Of a stretch of 34,547 nt of DNA, positions 1 to 5,797 are shown in pieces. The stretch is from a virus, in IMG/VR virus record IMGVR_UViG_3300030108_003896, positions 1 through 34,547 of that record. One strand, written 5' to 3'. The notes beneath the pieces were generated by a model. It saw only the letters and a list, made by a program, of their open reading frames with translations, did no database searches and was not told the origin of the DNA. The translations under genes and the position numbers were made by a program. Position 1 is the first letter of the stretch; every line of letters starts with the position of its first letter.

Positions 1-139
1 TGGCGACATCGTAATGTTCATAGACATCCGCTATTAAAGACGTGATGCTTGCACCATCAAGATTTTCTTCACGGATCAATTCCTTGATCTGCTTGAAATC
101 CTGAATCATTTCTTTTTTGGTATAGTTATCCATTCTCAT
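1..139 (-). CDS. Partial hypothetical protein (N-terminal 46 residues)
   Basis: This reading frame runs off the left edge of the window; only its first 46 residues are visible, beginning MRMDNYTKKEMIQDF. The ATG at 139-137 overlaps the TGA of the upstream gene in an ATGA arrangement, which supports this start; a second ATG lies two codons further in. The visible part is charged and helical (KQIKELIREEN) with no recognisable motif. It is the last visible member of a leftward group that includes the genes at 136-435 and 407-616. Function unknown. Confidence 0.6.
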   Translation of the reverse strand, partial: MRMDNYTKKEMIQDFKQIKELIREENLDGASITSLIADVYEHYDVA

Positions 140-435
140 ATTTTAACGTCTTCACGTCTATAAGAGTTTAGATCTATAACATTTGACTTATTGTTTCTTA
201 CTTTGACTATTACTTTTTTTGTTTTTTCTTTTTTGGTAGGTTTACTATGTATGTCGTATATATCATTAGTATCATGAAGGAACTGTGGTCCCATCTCAGT
301 ATACCCAAACTGAACACCGTTTAACATAGCAAATATAGTTGATTGAAATAACTTAAACTGAGTAGGCGTAAGTTTCTCTGCTGCCACGACCGACAGCCTT
401 GTTAAATCAGTGATACCACCCTTTTTCTTTACCAT
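136..435 (-). CDS. Hypothetical protein, 99 aa
   Basis: A 99-residue protein not recognised as a member of any family. The N-terminal half has an amphipathic helical stretch (LTPTQFKLFQSTIFAMLNG); residues about 65-80 are very rich in lysine (KPTKKEKTKKVIVKV); the C-terminus is polar. No signal peptide or membrane segment is seen. Its start overlaps the 3' end of the upstream gene (407-616) by 29 bases, and its stop overlaps the next start by four, so it is probably translated from the same leftward message. A GGGA lies about nine bases before the ATG. A small basic nucleic-acid-binding role is possible but unsupported. Confidence 0.6.
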   Translation of the reverse strand: MVKKKGGITDLTRLSVVAAEKLTPTQFKLFQSTIFAMLNGVQFGYTEMGPQFLHDTNDIYDIHSKPTKKEKTKKVIVKVRNNKSNVIDLNSYRREDVKI

Positions 436-616
436 GTATATAATCCCATGCTACTTTAATTAAAAATGTTTTTTCTGCTTCTGATTGGCCGTGAGACGTG
501 GTTCCTGAACCGTTACAATGAATACAAGAATGAATAGATTTAGAATATTTAGCTATTATAAAGCCTTCTCCTTTACATTCTAAACAGCTCTTGTAGTTGT
601 ACTTATTATCACTCAT
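407..616 (-). CDS. Small zinc-ribbon protein with two DnaJ-type CxxCxGxG motifs
   Basis: A 69-residue protein whose N-terminal half carries two cysteine motifs of the DnaJ type, CLECKGEG (about residues 11-18) and CIHCNGSG (about residues 31-38). Together they should bind one zinc ion as in the zinc-rich domain of DnaJ chaperones. There is no J domain, so it is not a DnaJ co-chaperone. Such stand-alone ribbons are common in phages, where their partner is usually unknown; binding to nucleic acid or an unfolded protein is possible. It is the first gene after a promoter-like sequence at 647-676 and leads a leftward group. The start ATG has no obvious ribosome binding site. Confidence 0.75.
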   Translation of the reverse strand: MSDNKYNYKSCLECKGEGFIIAKYSKSIHSCIHCNGSGTTSHGQSEAEKTFLIKVAWDYIHGKEKGWYH

Positions 617-646
617 ATAAAAATTTTTTTATTTACGCAAGTGATA

Positions 647-676
647 ATTATAAATGAATTAGACTGATGGGATCAA
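647..676 (-). promoter_or_regulatory. Sigma70-like promoter, leftward
   Basis: On the minus strand, TTGATC (676-671; four of six matches to TTGACA) is followed after 18 bases by a perfect TATAAT (652-647). It lies in the 70-base gap between the genes at 687-1235 and 407-616, so it would start a message about 25 bases before the ATG at 616. A host RNA polymerase promoter is the simplest reading; activity is inferred. Confidence 0.5.
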
Positions 677-682
677 TGCCCG

Positions 683-695
683 GGGTTTATAACCC
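683..695. repeat. Short perfect inverted repeat over a stop codon
   Basis: GGGTT-TAT-AACCC is a 5-base inverted repeat with a 3-base loop. It spans the stop codon of the Mom-like gene and sits just upstream of the -35 box of the promoter at 647-676. There is no following T-run, so it is not a classical terminator. It could be an operator or a weak hairpin protecting the 3' end; it could also be chance. Confidence 0.3.
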
Positions 696-1235
696 ACGAC
701 AAAATATTAATTTAGGTTTTAAATCCTTTGTATTCCAAACTCTTTTGCCAGTTTTAAAAGCTCCTTTTTCATGACCAGGTATTCTTTTACATGTATAACC
801 AAAAGTAGAACCCACTAACACCCATTTATCTTTTTTATAAAGTTCAGCCGTTCTTGGTGGCTCAATAAGTGATTCGTAACCAATAACCTTGTCACCGTAT
901 TTTTGTTGCCAATCAACTCTTATTTGCTCTCTCCATGTTCTTAAAACTTCAGTAGTAAAATTTCTTATAGGGTATTTATTATCTACTTTTTCAATATGAT
1001 AAAAAATATTGTTAATAATATTATTAAGTTTTGACTTATCAATATTAAAAAATTCATTTCTACCTTTAAGATATAGAGTACTGCTTCCCCCTAATATATG
1101 GCCATATAATGTTTCGTTAAAATATATTGCATAACATATAGATCTACCCACAAAACCTTTCGGTTTAGTATAATGTTTTTTCATTGATGCTTTTAAGTAT
1201 TTATTATTTTTAGGTATGGTAATGAGGCTGATCAA
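687..1235 (-). CDS. Mom/DUF4338-like protein, putative DNA base-modifying acyltransferase-like enzyme
   Basis: A 182-residue protein with a layout I associate with phage Mom-like and DUF4338-like proteins: a conserved HY near residues 21-22, a strand pair with an Ile-Leu-Gly-Gly turn (about 44-52), a WREQIRVDW helix (101-109), the block ESLIEPPRTAELYKKDKW (121-138), GYTCKR (146-151) and a C-terminal KRVWNTKDLKPKLIFCR. Mu Mom is a GNAT-fold enzyme that modifies adenine and protects phage DNA from host restriction. A similar role is inferred here, not shown. The reading frame opens with TTG at 1235, directly after the stop of the upstream gene. An ATG start at codon 18 would remove the region before HY, so TTG is preferred. 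It could instead be a DUF4338 protein of unknown activity. Confidence 0.5.
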   Translation of the reverse strand: MISLITIPKNNKYLKASMKKHYTKPKGFVGRSICYAIYFNETLYGHILGGSSTLYLKGRNEFFNIDKSKLNNIINNIFYHIEKVDNKYPIRNFTTEVLRTWREQIRVDWQQKYGDKVIGYESLIEPPRTAELYKKDKWVLVGSTFGYTCKRIPGHEKGAFKTGKRVWNTKDLKPKLIFCRGL

Positions 1236-1238
1236 AAA

Positions 1239-1991
1239 CTACATCCATTTTTTTCTATTCCAAGAAAATTTTTTATATTTATTCCACAATTTTGTAAAAT
1301 AAGAATTTATAAATTGCCAATCGATTTTATGCTTTACTACACTGTGTTGCCATGATTCTCTTTTAAACGGTATTATCTGCACTAAAGGTATACCAGATTC
1401 AAAGACTTTATTAAATTTATTATATTTATCACCATTTATTAATACGGGAAAATTAATCTTATCATTGAAAGTATCTGTATCAACAATAGCAGAGATTGCA
1501 TAAAAATAATCATTTTGATTTAATACAGGCGACATAAAAAGACATGAGTAACCCGGTGGTGTTCTAATTGTCCAGGGGTTCAATATTTTAAGAATAGGTA
1601 AATTTTTATTTTTTTTTGCGATAAATGAATCTTCACCACCAACTTGTTCTATAGTATGAGCTTCTACCATTCCATAATTTATGTTTAAAGAGTTACAATA
1701 TTCTTTTGTGCCTCTATGGTTATCAGCACTAAATTTACAAAAAAGATCATATTTTTTTATTATGTCGTTATATTTGTTAAAATCTAAATTTATATCTATT
1801 GGAAGAGGGATAATGTAACCAGCACTTATACCATCCAAAAAAGGCATGCACCCTTTTATGTTGGGTCTTTTTAAATCATGCTCCTCTATTTTTTTGTACC
1901 ACTCTGGTAAAAAATATTTAGCGGGTCTTGGTTGAATATGTTTTATCTTATATAAATCAGGATGTGCACTAAACTCAATTAATTTAGACAT
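1239..1991 (-). CDS. DUF6065-like phage protein, 250 aa
   Basis: A 250-residue protein with motifs I recall from a family widespread in marine phages and probably classed as DUF6065: PAKYFLPEWYKK near the N-terminus (about 23-34), IKGCMPFLDGISAGYIIPLP (about 45-64) and NPWTIRTPPGYSCLFMSP (about 138-155). It is rich in aromatic residues and prolines, with no signal peptide or membrane segment. No catalytic motif is recognised and the family's activity is unknown to me. It lies four bases upstream of the Mom-like gene, whose TTG start follows its TAG, so the two are probably co-translated and may be functionally linked. Confidence 0.6.
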   Translation of the reverse strand: MSKLIEFSAHPDLYKIKHIQPRPAKYFLPEWYKKIEEHDLKRPNIKGCMPFLDGISAGYIIPLPIDINLDFNKYNDIIKKYDLFCKFSADNHRGTKEYCNSLNINYGMVEAHTIEQVGGEDSFIAKKNKNLPILKILNPWTIRTPPGYSCLFMSPVLNQNDYFYAISAIVDTDTFNDKINFPVLINGDKYNKFNKVFESGIPLVQIIPFKRESWQHSVVKHKIDWQFINSYFTKLWNKYKKFSWNRKKWM

Positions 1992-1994
1992 TAT

Positions 1995-2300
1995 TTAATG
2001 TATAGTTTTAGATATCTTTAACTTTTTTACTTCCTTAGGAGTTATACCCATTGCCCTTACTTGCATTGCTTTAGCACTACAATTTTCTATTTGTCTAACT
2101 AAATCCATGGTCTTATCTTGTGGAGCGTGTTTGAACTTATTCATCCATAACCAGTTCCAGAAGTTATGTAGGAATCTATTGTTCCATTTTTTATTTTCAG
2201 TGTTCTCTACTTTTTCTACTTCATATTCAAATGATAATATTTTTCTAGACTCTGGACTTAGTGCCATATAAATTCTGTATGCTTTTCTATTATTTTTCAT
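1995..2300 (-). CDS. Hypothetical protein, 101 aa
   Basis: A 101-residue protein of unknown function. It is rich in Asn, Lys and Trp: there is a central tryptophan-rich segment (WNNRFLHNFWNWLWMNKF, about 39-56) and a lysine-rich C-terminus. The central segment might associate with a membrane surface, but it contains too many polar residues for a normal membrane span. Its start overlaps the end of the oxygenase gene at 2290-2835 by 11 bases and its stop precedes the DUF6065-like start by three bases, so it belongs to the same leftward operon. Confidence 0.55.
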   Translation of the reverse strand: MKNNRKAYRIYMALSPESRKILSFEYEVEKVENTENKKWNNRFLHNFWNWLWMNKFKHAPQDKTMDLVRQIENCSAKAMQVRAMGITPKEVKKLKISKTIH

Positions 2301-2835
2301 TATCTATCTCCCTTGAATCTTTCTCAAAATAATTAAAATTTATTATCCATCTAAAATCTGAATTGTTGGACACCACACCTCTATGAAGCAAATCAGAATC
2401 AAAAATCACTATTTTGTTTTCCTCTGCTTGCACAAAAATACATTCATTATCTACTTCAATGTCTGTACCTCCATCACAAGTATTTAAATACAATATGGCT
2501 GTTTTGTTTTTTGTAGGATGATCGGTATGAAAAGCAGAGCCTCTGTTACCTAGAAAAAATACGCTCGGTGTTAGATTAGCTCTAACTTCTATAACGCTTT
2601 TTGCATTTAATTTATCTAAAATAGGTAAGATCCAATCTCTAGAATATGGGCTTGTTGCAGTATGATTATTATAAAAAGAATGAGTAAAATAACCCAACTC
2701 TAATTTATCTTTTGTAAAAACTTGTCTCTTTCTTCTGTACCAAGGAAATTCAAGATTAAGTATATTACCTTTAAGGTTCTCAAAAAAGTTTGGTTCTAAA
2801 AAATTTTTTATTATTTTAAATTTATTATTTGTCAT
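2290..2835 (-). CDS. 2-oxoglutarate/Fe(II)-dependent oxygenase (prolyl-hydroxylase-like)
   Basis: A 181-residue protein with the double-stranded beta-helix signature of 2OG/Fe(II) dioxygenases: H103-x-D105 in GSAFHTDHPT, then H151 in LLHRGV as the distal iron ligand, and R162 in FRWIINFNYF, placed to bind 2-oxoglutarate. These enzymes couple decarboxylation of 2-oxoglutarate to hydroxylation of a substrate. The length is normal for small phage members. The substrate is unknown; protein side chains, DNA bases or small molecules are possible. The gene start overlaps the last codons of a 33-residue membrane micro-protein, indicating translational coupling. Confidence 0.85.
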   Translation of the reverse strand: MTNNKFKIIKNFLEPNFFENLKGNILNLEFPWYRRKRQVFTKDKLELGYFTHSFYNNHTATSPYSRDWILPILDKLNAKSVIEVRANLTPSVFFLGNRGSAFHTDHPTKNKTAILYLNTCDGGTDIEVDNECIFVQAEENKIVIFDSDLLHRGVVSNNSDFRWIINFNYFEKDSREIDNEK

Positions 2836-2926
2836 TCTTAATCGTCTCTTTATTCCACATTATCAACATAAATGTTATTACTCCATAAATCAAACCAATT
2901 AATAAGATACTTAGTAAAAATGTCAT
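2825..2926 (-). CDS. 33-aa single-span membrane micro-protein
   Basis: A very short frame starting at the ATG at 2926 and reading MTFLLSILLIGLIYGVITFM, then LIMWNKETIKNDK, and ending in TAA at 2825. Residues 2-24 form one hydrophobic span; the tail is charged. The start overlaps the stop of the upstream micro-gene (ATGA at 2926-2923), and its 3' end overlaps the oxygenase start by 11 bases. This tight coupling on both sides supports it as a real gene. It may be a holin or antiholin-like protein or a small membrane regulator. Function unknown. Confidence 0.6.
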   Translation of the reverse strand: MTFLLSILLIGLIYGVITFMLIMWNKETIKNDK

Positions 2927-3021
2927 TCAATGTTATTTATAATATAATACGCAATAGTTAAACCAATTAATAAACAAATCATGTTGTAAGCAAACATACC
3001 TAAACCAAAAGTGGCACTCAT
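2923..3021 (-). CDS. 32-aa single-span membrane micro-protein
   Basis: A very short frame starting at the ATG at 3021 and reading MSATFGLGMFAYNMICLLIG, then LTIAYYIINNIE, ending in TGA at 2923. Most of the protein is one hydrophobic segment. Its ATG overlaps the TGA of the oxygenase gene at 3018-3620, and its TGA overlaps the ATG of the next micro-gene, so three genes are linked by ATGA junctions. It shares LLIGL and the DNA string ttattaattggttt (minus strand) with its neighbour, suggesting a duplication. Function unknown. Confidence 0.6.
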   Translation of the reverse strand: MSATFGLGMFAYNMICLLIGLTIAYYIINNIE

Positions 3022-3620
3022 TGTCCTGCTCCATCATCCATTCTTAAAAAACAATTTATACTGTAACGTGAGCCTTTTGTTATTGGCTCTGTACCATGAA
3101 TCCAAATAGGCTCTGCAGGAAAAATCATTGCCTCACCAGCAGATAATTTAACCCTCTCCTTACCGCCAAAGAATCTAAATTCACCTCCCTCATAATTATC
3201 GTTAAGATTTATTGTTAAAGAACCTCTAATATATTCATCAATGTCGGAGTGATCTTTAATGTGTTGTCCAACATTATATTTCAATATTCTTATGTTTCTA
3301 GTATTTGTGAAAAAAACATTTTTAAAATTTGGACATAAAGTATTACGAATAAAAACTTCATAATTAGCTACAACTTTTCTAATGTAGTTTACTATGATTT
3401 CATAAGGGCCTTGGAAACCCATGTTATCCTTGTATTTAGAAATGTTTAAGCAATTAAAATTATCTGTTATTACTTTATCTTCGTTAAACTTATAACTCTC
3501 TTCTGATTCAGTCATATGCTTTTTTTCTTCATAAAATTGTATTAACTTTTTACACACATCGTCATTGACTAAACCTTTTAAATGATACTTTTGATCTATT
3601 ATTTTATGATTATAACTCAC
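3018..3620 (-). CDS. 2-oxoglutarate/Fe(II)-dependent oxygenase (P4H/PiuC-like)
   Basis: A 200-residue dioxygenase with the full signature: H124-x-D126 in IKDHSDID, the GG-E-F strand NDNYEGGEFRFF (141-152), H175 in WIHGTEP and R185 in GSRYSINCFL. The layout resembles prolyl 4-hydroxylase and PiuC-type proteins, which hydroxylate protein or small-molecule substrates; the actual substrate is unknown. Translation begins at a GTG at 3620 that overlaps the TGA of the upstream gene. Downstream it is coupled to two membrane micro-proteins. It is only distantly similar to the other oxygenases of the window, so recent duplication is unlikely. Confidence 0.87.
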   Translation of the reverse strand: MSYNHKIIDQKYHLKGLVNDDVCKKLIQFYEEKKHMTESEESYKFNEDKVITDNFNCLNISKYKDNMGFQGPYEIIVNYIRKVVANYEVFIRNTLCPNFKNVFFTNTRNIRILKYNVGQHIKDHSDIDEYIRGSLTINLNDNYEGGEFRFFGGKERVKLSAGEAMIFPAEPIWIHGTEPITKGSRYSINCFLRMDDGAGQ

Positions 3621-3811
3621 TGCTCTATTCTGTCTCTCATCTTTAAAAATTTAAGTTTTGCTATTTTTAACATTCGATCAAATAAAGATTCAGCTTTCAT
3701 GCTATGAATCTTATTTCTCATTTCGCCATTAACATATAAACTTACATTATTTTTTTCATGATCTAATTCTATCGTGAAAAACTCTTTAGCTTTTATTTTT
3801 TTTGGATCCAT
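3617..3811 (-). CDS. Hypothetical protein, 64 aa
   Basis: A 64-residue charged protein: a short beta-rich N-terminal half (FFTIELDHEKNNVSLYVNGE) followed by a basic helix (LKIAKLKFLKMRDRIEQ). It contains no cysteine and no membrane segment. Its start lies inside the 3' end of the gene at 3786-4007 (26-base overlap) and its stop overlaps the GTG start of the oxygenase at 3620. It may be a small regulator or nucleic-acid-binding protein; this is a guess from composition only. Confidence 0.5.
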   Translation of the reverse strand: MDPKKIKAKEFFTIELDHEKNNVSLYVNGEMRNKIHSMKAESLFDRMLKIAKLKFLKMRDRIEQ

Positions 3812-4007
3812 CTAAACCACCATTTAATAGTTTTGATCTATAAGATGCATTTGGTATTTTTAATTTTTTAGCTTGATGGTCAATGTAATCACTTAATATT
3901 TTTGATATCATTCCACCAGGAGCTCTAAATTTATCTTTACAAAGACCTTTTAATAATAAGTAGTCTTCTTTTTTTATAGCTACTGATTTCCATTTATTTA
4001 TGTCCAT
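3786..4007 (-). CDS. Small ribbon-helix-helix-like protein
   Basis: A 73-residue protein whose first 45 residues fit a ribbon-helix-helix pattern: a short strand (KWKSVAIKKE), a helix (DYLLLKGLCKDKF), a Gly turn (APGG) and a second helix (MISKILSDYIDHQAKKL), followed by a basic tail. Such proteins usually dimerise and bind operator DNA. The start is well supported by GGAGG seven bases before the ATG. It lies in a run of small overlapping genes near the divergent point at 4495/4521, a reasonable position for a transcription regulator. Assignment is by pattern only. Confidence 0.5.
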   Translation of the reverse strand: MDINKWKSVAIKKEDYLLLKGLCKDKFRAPGGMISKILSDYIDHQAKKLKIPNASYRSKLLNGGLDGSKKNKS

Positions 4008-4227
4008 CTTTAACCTCCATGTCTTTTGTTAATATTAATGGTTCTTCAGAGACTGTTATGCCACAAATCTCTCTTAACCTTTTATTTTCTTCTTTAAGTT
4101 TTTTTATATTTTCACCAAGCCTATCAAGGTTAGCAAAAAGTTTTTTAGTTGCTTCATCAAGTTTACCCAAAGCATCTAAGTTTCCCTCTGGTTGTTCTCC
4201 GATAGGTGGTTCTATTTTATTTGTCAT
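3994..4227 (-). CDS. Small coiled-coil protein, 77 aa
   Basis: A 77-residue protein with a proline-rich start (MTNKIEPPIGEQPEG), then a long amphipathic helix with leucines at heptad-like spacing (about residues 16-55, ending KLKEENKRLREI), and an acidic tail. It is likely a parallel coiled coil that forms dimers or trimers. GGAG at a normal distance supports the ATG. It overlaps the next gene by 14 bases. No enzymatic role is visible; it could be an adaptor or anti-host factor. Confidence 0.55.
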   Translation of the reverse strand: MTNKIEPPIGEQPEGNLDALGKLDEATKKLFANLDRLGENIKKLKEENKRLREICGITVSEEPLILTKDMEVKDGHK

Positions 4228-4495
4228 TTTTATCCTCCAGTGTTGGTTCTTGTAAGCGACACTCTAATTCATCTTCGACTAAAATTGTCGCAATCGTTTT
4301 ATTAAATGGATAATGTTTTCTACCTATACCATCAACGAAATGTGTTGCAGATACAGAGTCTATATACATATCCAAGTGTAAAGAATCTTGAATTGGACCA
4401 CCATCAAAATCATTAGATGGAATGAGTGATAATTGTTCGTCTACCTGACTCATGATATTATGTAACACAAGACTTTTACTTTTTTGTTTTTTCAT
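4217..4495 (-). CDS. Hypothetical protein, 92 aa
   Basis: A 92-residue protein with a basic N-terminus (MKKQKSKS), a central mixed region (PSNDFDGGPIQDSLHLDMYI) and an acidic C-terminus (EDELECRLQEPTLEDKNDK). No motif is recognised. It is the first gene of the leftward accessory run; 25 bases separate it from the divergent plus-strand operon, so the promoters for both must lie in or close to this gap. Function unknown. Confidence 0.5.
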   Translation of the reverse strand: MKKQKSKSLVLHNIMSQVDEQLSLIPSNDFDGGPIQDSLHLDMYIDSVSATHFVDGIGRKHYPFNKTIATILVEDELECRLQEPTLEDKNDK

Positions 4496-4520
4496 TAAAT
4501 CTTAAATATATGGGATAATT

Positions 4521-4751
4521 GTGAAAGTCAAACAAAATATGAAATATTTATTAACAATATCCTTATGTTCTATGATGGATAGTGTGTGTCTTAAACCACA
4601 CACTTTTCCAGATGTTTTTAATGACATTTATTCCTGTCAAATGATGGGCTATAACAAAGCCATTGATAAAATTGAAGAAATAGGTATTGATAAAGTAAAC
4701 GAGTTTAAAATTTACACAACTTTTTCGTGTAAACCATTTAACACTATATGA
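4521..4751 (+). CDS. Small Cys-rich protein with hydrophobic N-terminus
   Basis: The first gene of a plus-strand operon of four. The frame opens at a GTG at 4521 preceded by GGGA, or at an ATG at 4539, which would give MKYLLTISLCSMMDSVCLKP. The latter has the look of a signal-like N-terminus and matches a small protein type I recall from marine phages. Four cysteines (16, 23, 39 and 70 from the GTG) could form two disulphides outside the cytoplasm. The helix NKAIDKIEEIGIDKVNEF precedes the last cysteine. The next gene repeats this layout. Function unknown. Confidence 0.6.
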   Translation: MKVKQNMKYLLTISLCSMMDSVCLKPHTFPDVFNDIYSCQMMGYNKAIDKIEEIGIDKVNEFKIYTTFSCKPFNTI

Positions 4752-5008
4752 TTTTAAAATATATTTTATTAGGAAGTTTTTGTTGGAACTTTCATGATAC
4801 TGGAACTCAATGTACACAATGGATTACAGATAATCTTTCAGATGCATTAGTATGTAAAAATAAAGCTCTTGAAGTAGGTAGAACTAATAAAGCAAAGATC
4901 GAAGAATTAGGTGGTTTTATGGACCTGTATGATGTTAGTTGTATAGCTATTGATGAGACTGGCTACAATCTTGACGAATCGTTTGAAATATCTTATAATA
5001 TCTTATGA
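4748..5008 (+). CDS. Small Cys-rich protein with hydrophobic N-terminus, paralogue of upstream gene
   Basis: An 86-residue protein that starts inside the stop of the preceding gene (ATGA). It has a hydrophobic N-terminus (MILKYILLGSFCW), four cysteines (12, 22, 36 and 65) with spacing close to that of the upstream protein, and a helix with KIEELG that matches KIEEIG there. The two look like diverged duplicates with a periplasmic or surface-exposed fold. A plausible role is superinfection exclusion or envelope interaction, but nothing in the sequence proves this. It is coupled by ATGA to the following gene. Confidence 0.6.
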   Translation: MILKYILLGSFCWNFHDTGTQCTQWITDNLSDALVCKNKALEVGRTNKAKIEELGGFMDLYDVSCIAIDETGYNLDESFEISYNIL

Positions 5009-5190
5009 CGGCTTATCGTATAAGGGCTTGTATGGGAGGACAGCATGTAGACACTATAGTCGAGGCTGATACAAGTACTGCTGCGATTTTAAAGGTGTCA
5101 GACAAAGTGGACCAAGGAGAAGTTAAAGTAACTGAAAATGGTTTTAACTTTAATAAACGGGTTCACATAACTTATGAGGAACTAAAATGA
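5005..5190 (+). CDS. Hypothetical protein, 61 aa
   Basis: A 61-residue, beta-rich protein (TAYRIRACMGGQHVDTIVEA, then GEVKVTENGFNFNKRVHITY) with no cysteine pattern, membrane segment or known motif. It could be a small beta-barrel or DNA-mimic fold, but this cannot be told from sequence. Its start overlaps the previous stop and its stop overlaps the next start, both as ATGA, so it is an internal member of the plus-strand operon. Confidence 0.55.
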   Translation: MTAYRIRACMGGQHVDTIVEADTSTAAILKVSDKVDQGEVKVTENGFNFNKRVHITYEELK

Positions 5191-5369
5191 GTCCTGAAAA
5201 AATAAGGTTGTTGAAGGAACTTCAAGAACTTGAAAACAAGTGGTCAACAAGTTTTATGACTAATGGTCTATGTACTGTTGATATGCTTAAAACGGAGAGA
5301 GATATTAGATCCAAAAGAAATGCGATCAAATATCAAGATGTACAAGAAAACTTAGCTATAGCTGGCTAA
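5187..5369 (+). CDS. Hypothetical helical protein, 60 aa
   Basis: A 60-residue protein, predicted largely helical: KIRLLKELQELENKW at the N-terminus and MLKTERDIRSKRNAIKYQDV later, together suggesting a helical hairpin. It ends the plus-strand operon. Its TAA at 5367-5369 overlaps the stop of the convergent homing-endonuclease gene, with no terminator between them. Function unknown. Confidence 0.5.
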   Translation: MSPEKIRLLKELQELENKWSTSFMTNGLCTVDMLKTERDIRSKRNAIKYQDVQENLAIAG

Positions 5370-5797
5370 CTTTTCTTAATATTTAAAAAAGGAAACTTTT
5401 TACTTAGGGTATCTTTCGGCTTTTTAAACTCATAGTGATTTATAATTTTTAACAGCTTTTCTCTTTTGGATACAGCATAGGGTAAAAATAGTTTTGCCAA
5501 ATGTAAAGCTTTTTGATGAGAACATCTCCATCTCCATTGATCTTTCTTACCCATAGATCCTTTACTTACACCTTTAAAATAGATTGAACCAACTCCAACA
5601 ATATCATAAAAATTTTTTATACAATCTAAATCTGTCATTGCTATCTCCATTGCAATGTTCCATTTTAAATATGTTTTTTTATTTTGGCTTTTACGGTGAT
5701 ACTGAGCATAATTAACATTACCCTCACCATCAAATAAACCTGCTGCATATCCAATTAAATCTTGATTATTATTAGGAAGATTTTTTTTATTTAGCAT
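5366..5797 (-). CDS. LAGLIDADG-type homing endonuclease (single motif)
   Basis: A 143-residue protein with one LAGLIDADG-type motif, IGYAAGLFDGEGNV (residues 15-28), where the acidic residues of the DGEG part would hold the catalytic metal. One motif and this length fit an enzyme that acts as a homodimer on a near-palindromic target. Basic residues are plentiful. The start chosen is the ATG at 5797, which overlaps the last 11 bases of the polymerase gene; an upstream ATG at 5827 would add ten residues read out of the polymerase gene. The gene stands free directly behind the polymerase gene, so its likely target lies in or near that gene in phages lacking it. It is convergent with the plus-strand operon. 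Confidence 0.8.
   Translation of the reverse strand: MLNKKNLPNNNQDLIGYAAGLFDGEGNVNYAQYHRKSQNKKTYLKWNIAMEIAMTDLDCIKNFYDIVGVGSIYFKGVSKGSMGKKDQWRWRCSHQKALHLAKLFLPYAVSKREKLLKIINHYEFKKPKDTLSKKFPFLNIKKS

Noticed and set aside
407-616. DnaJ co-chaperone
   Set aside because: It has only the CxxCxGxG ribbon, with no HPD-containing J domain.
683-695. The GGGTT-TAT-AACCC inverted repeat as a terminator
   Set aside because: The stem is short and no T-run follows in the leftward direction, so it is listed only as a repeat.
4563-4817. An 84-codon minus-strand frame opposite the Cys-rich genes
   Set aside because: It covers the junction of two plus-strand genes joined by ATGA and shares no ribosome binding site or motif; it is a shadow.
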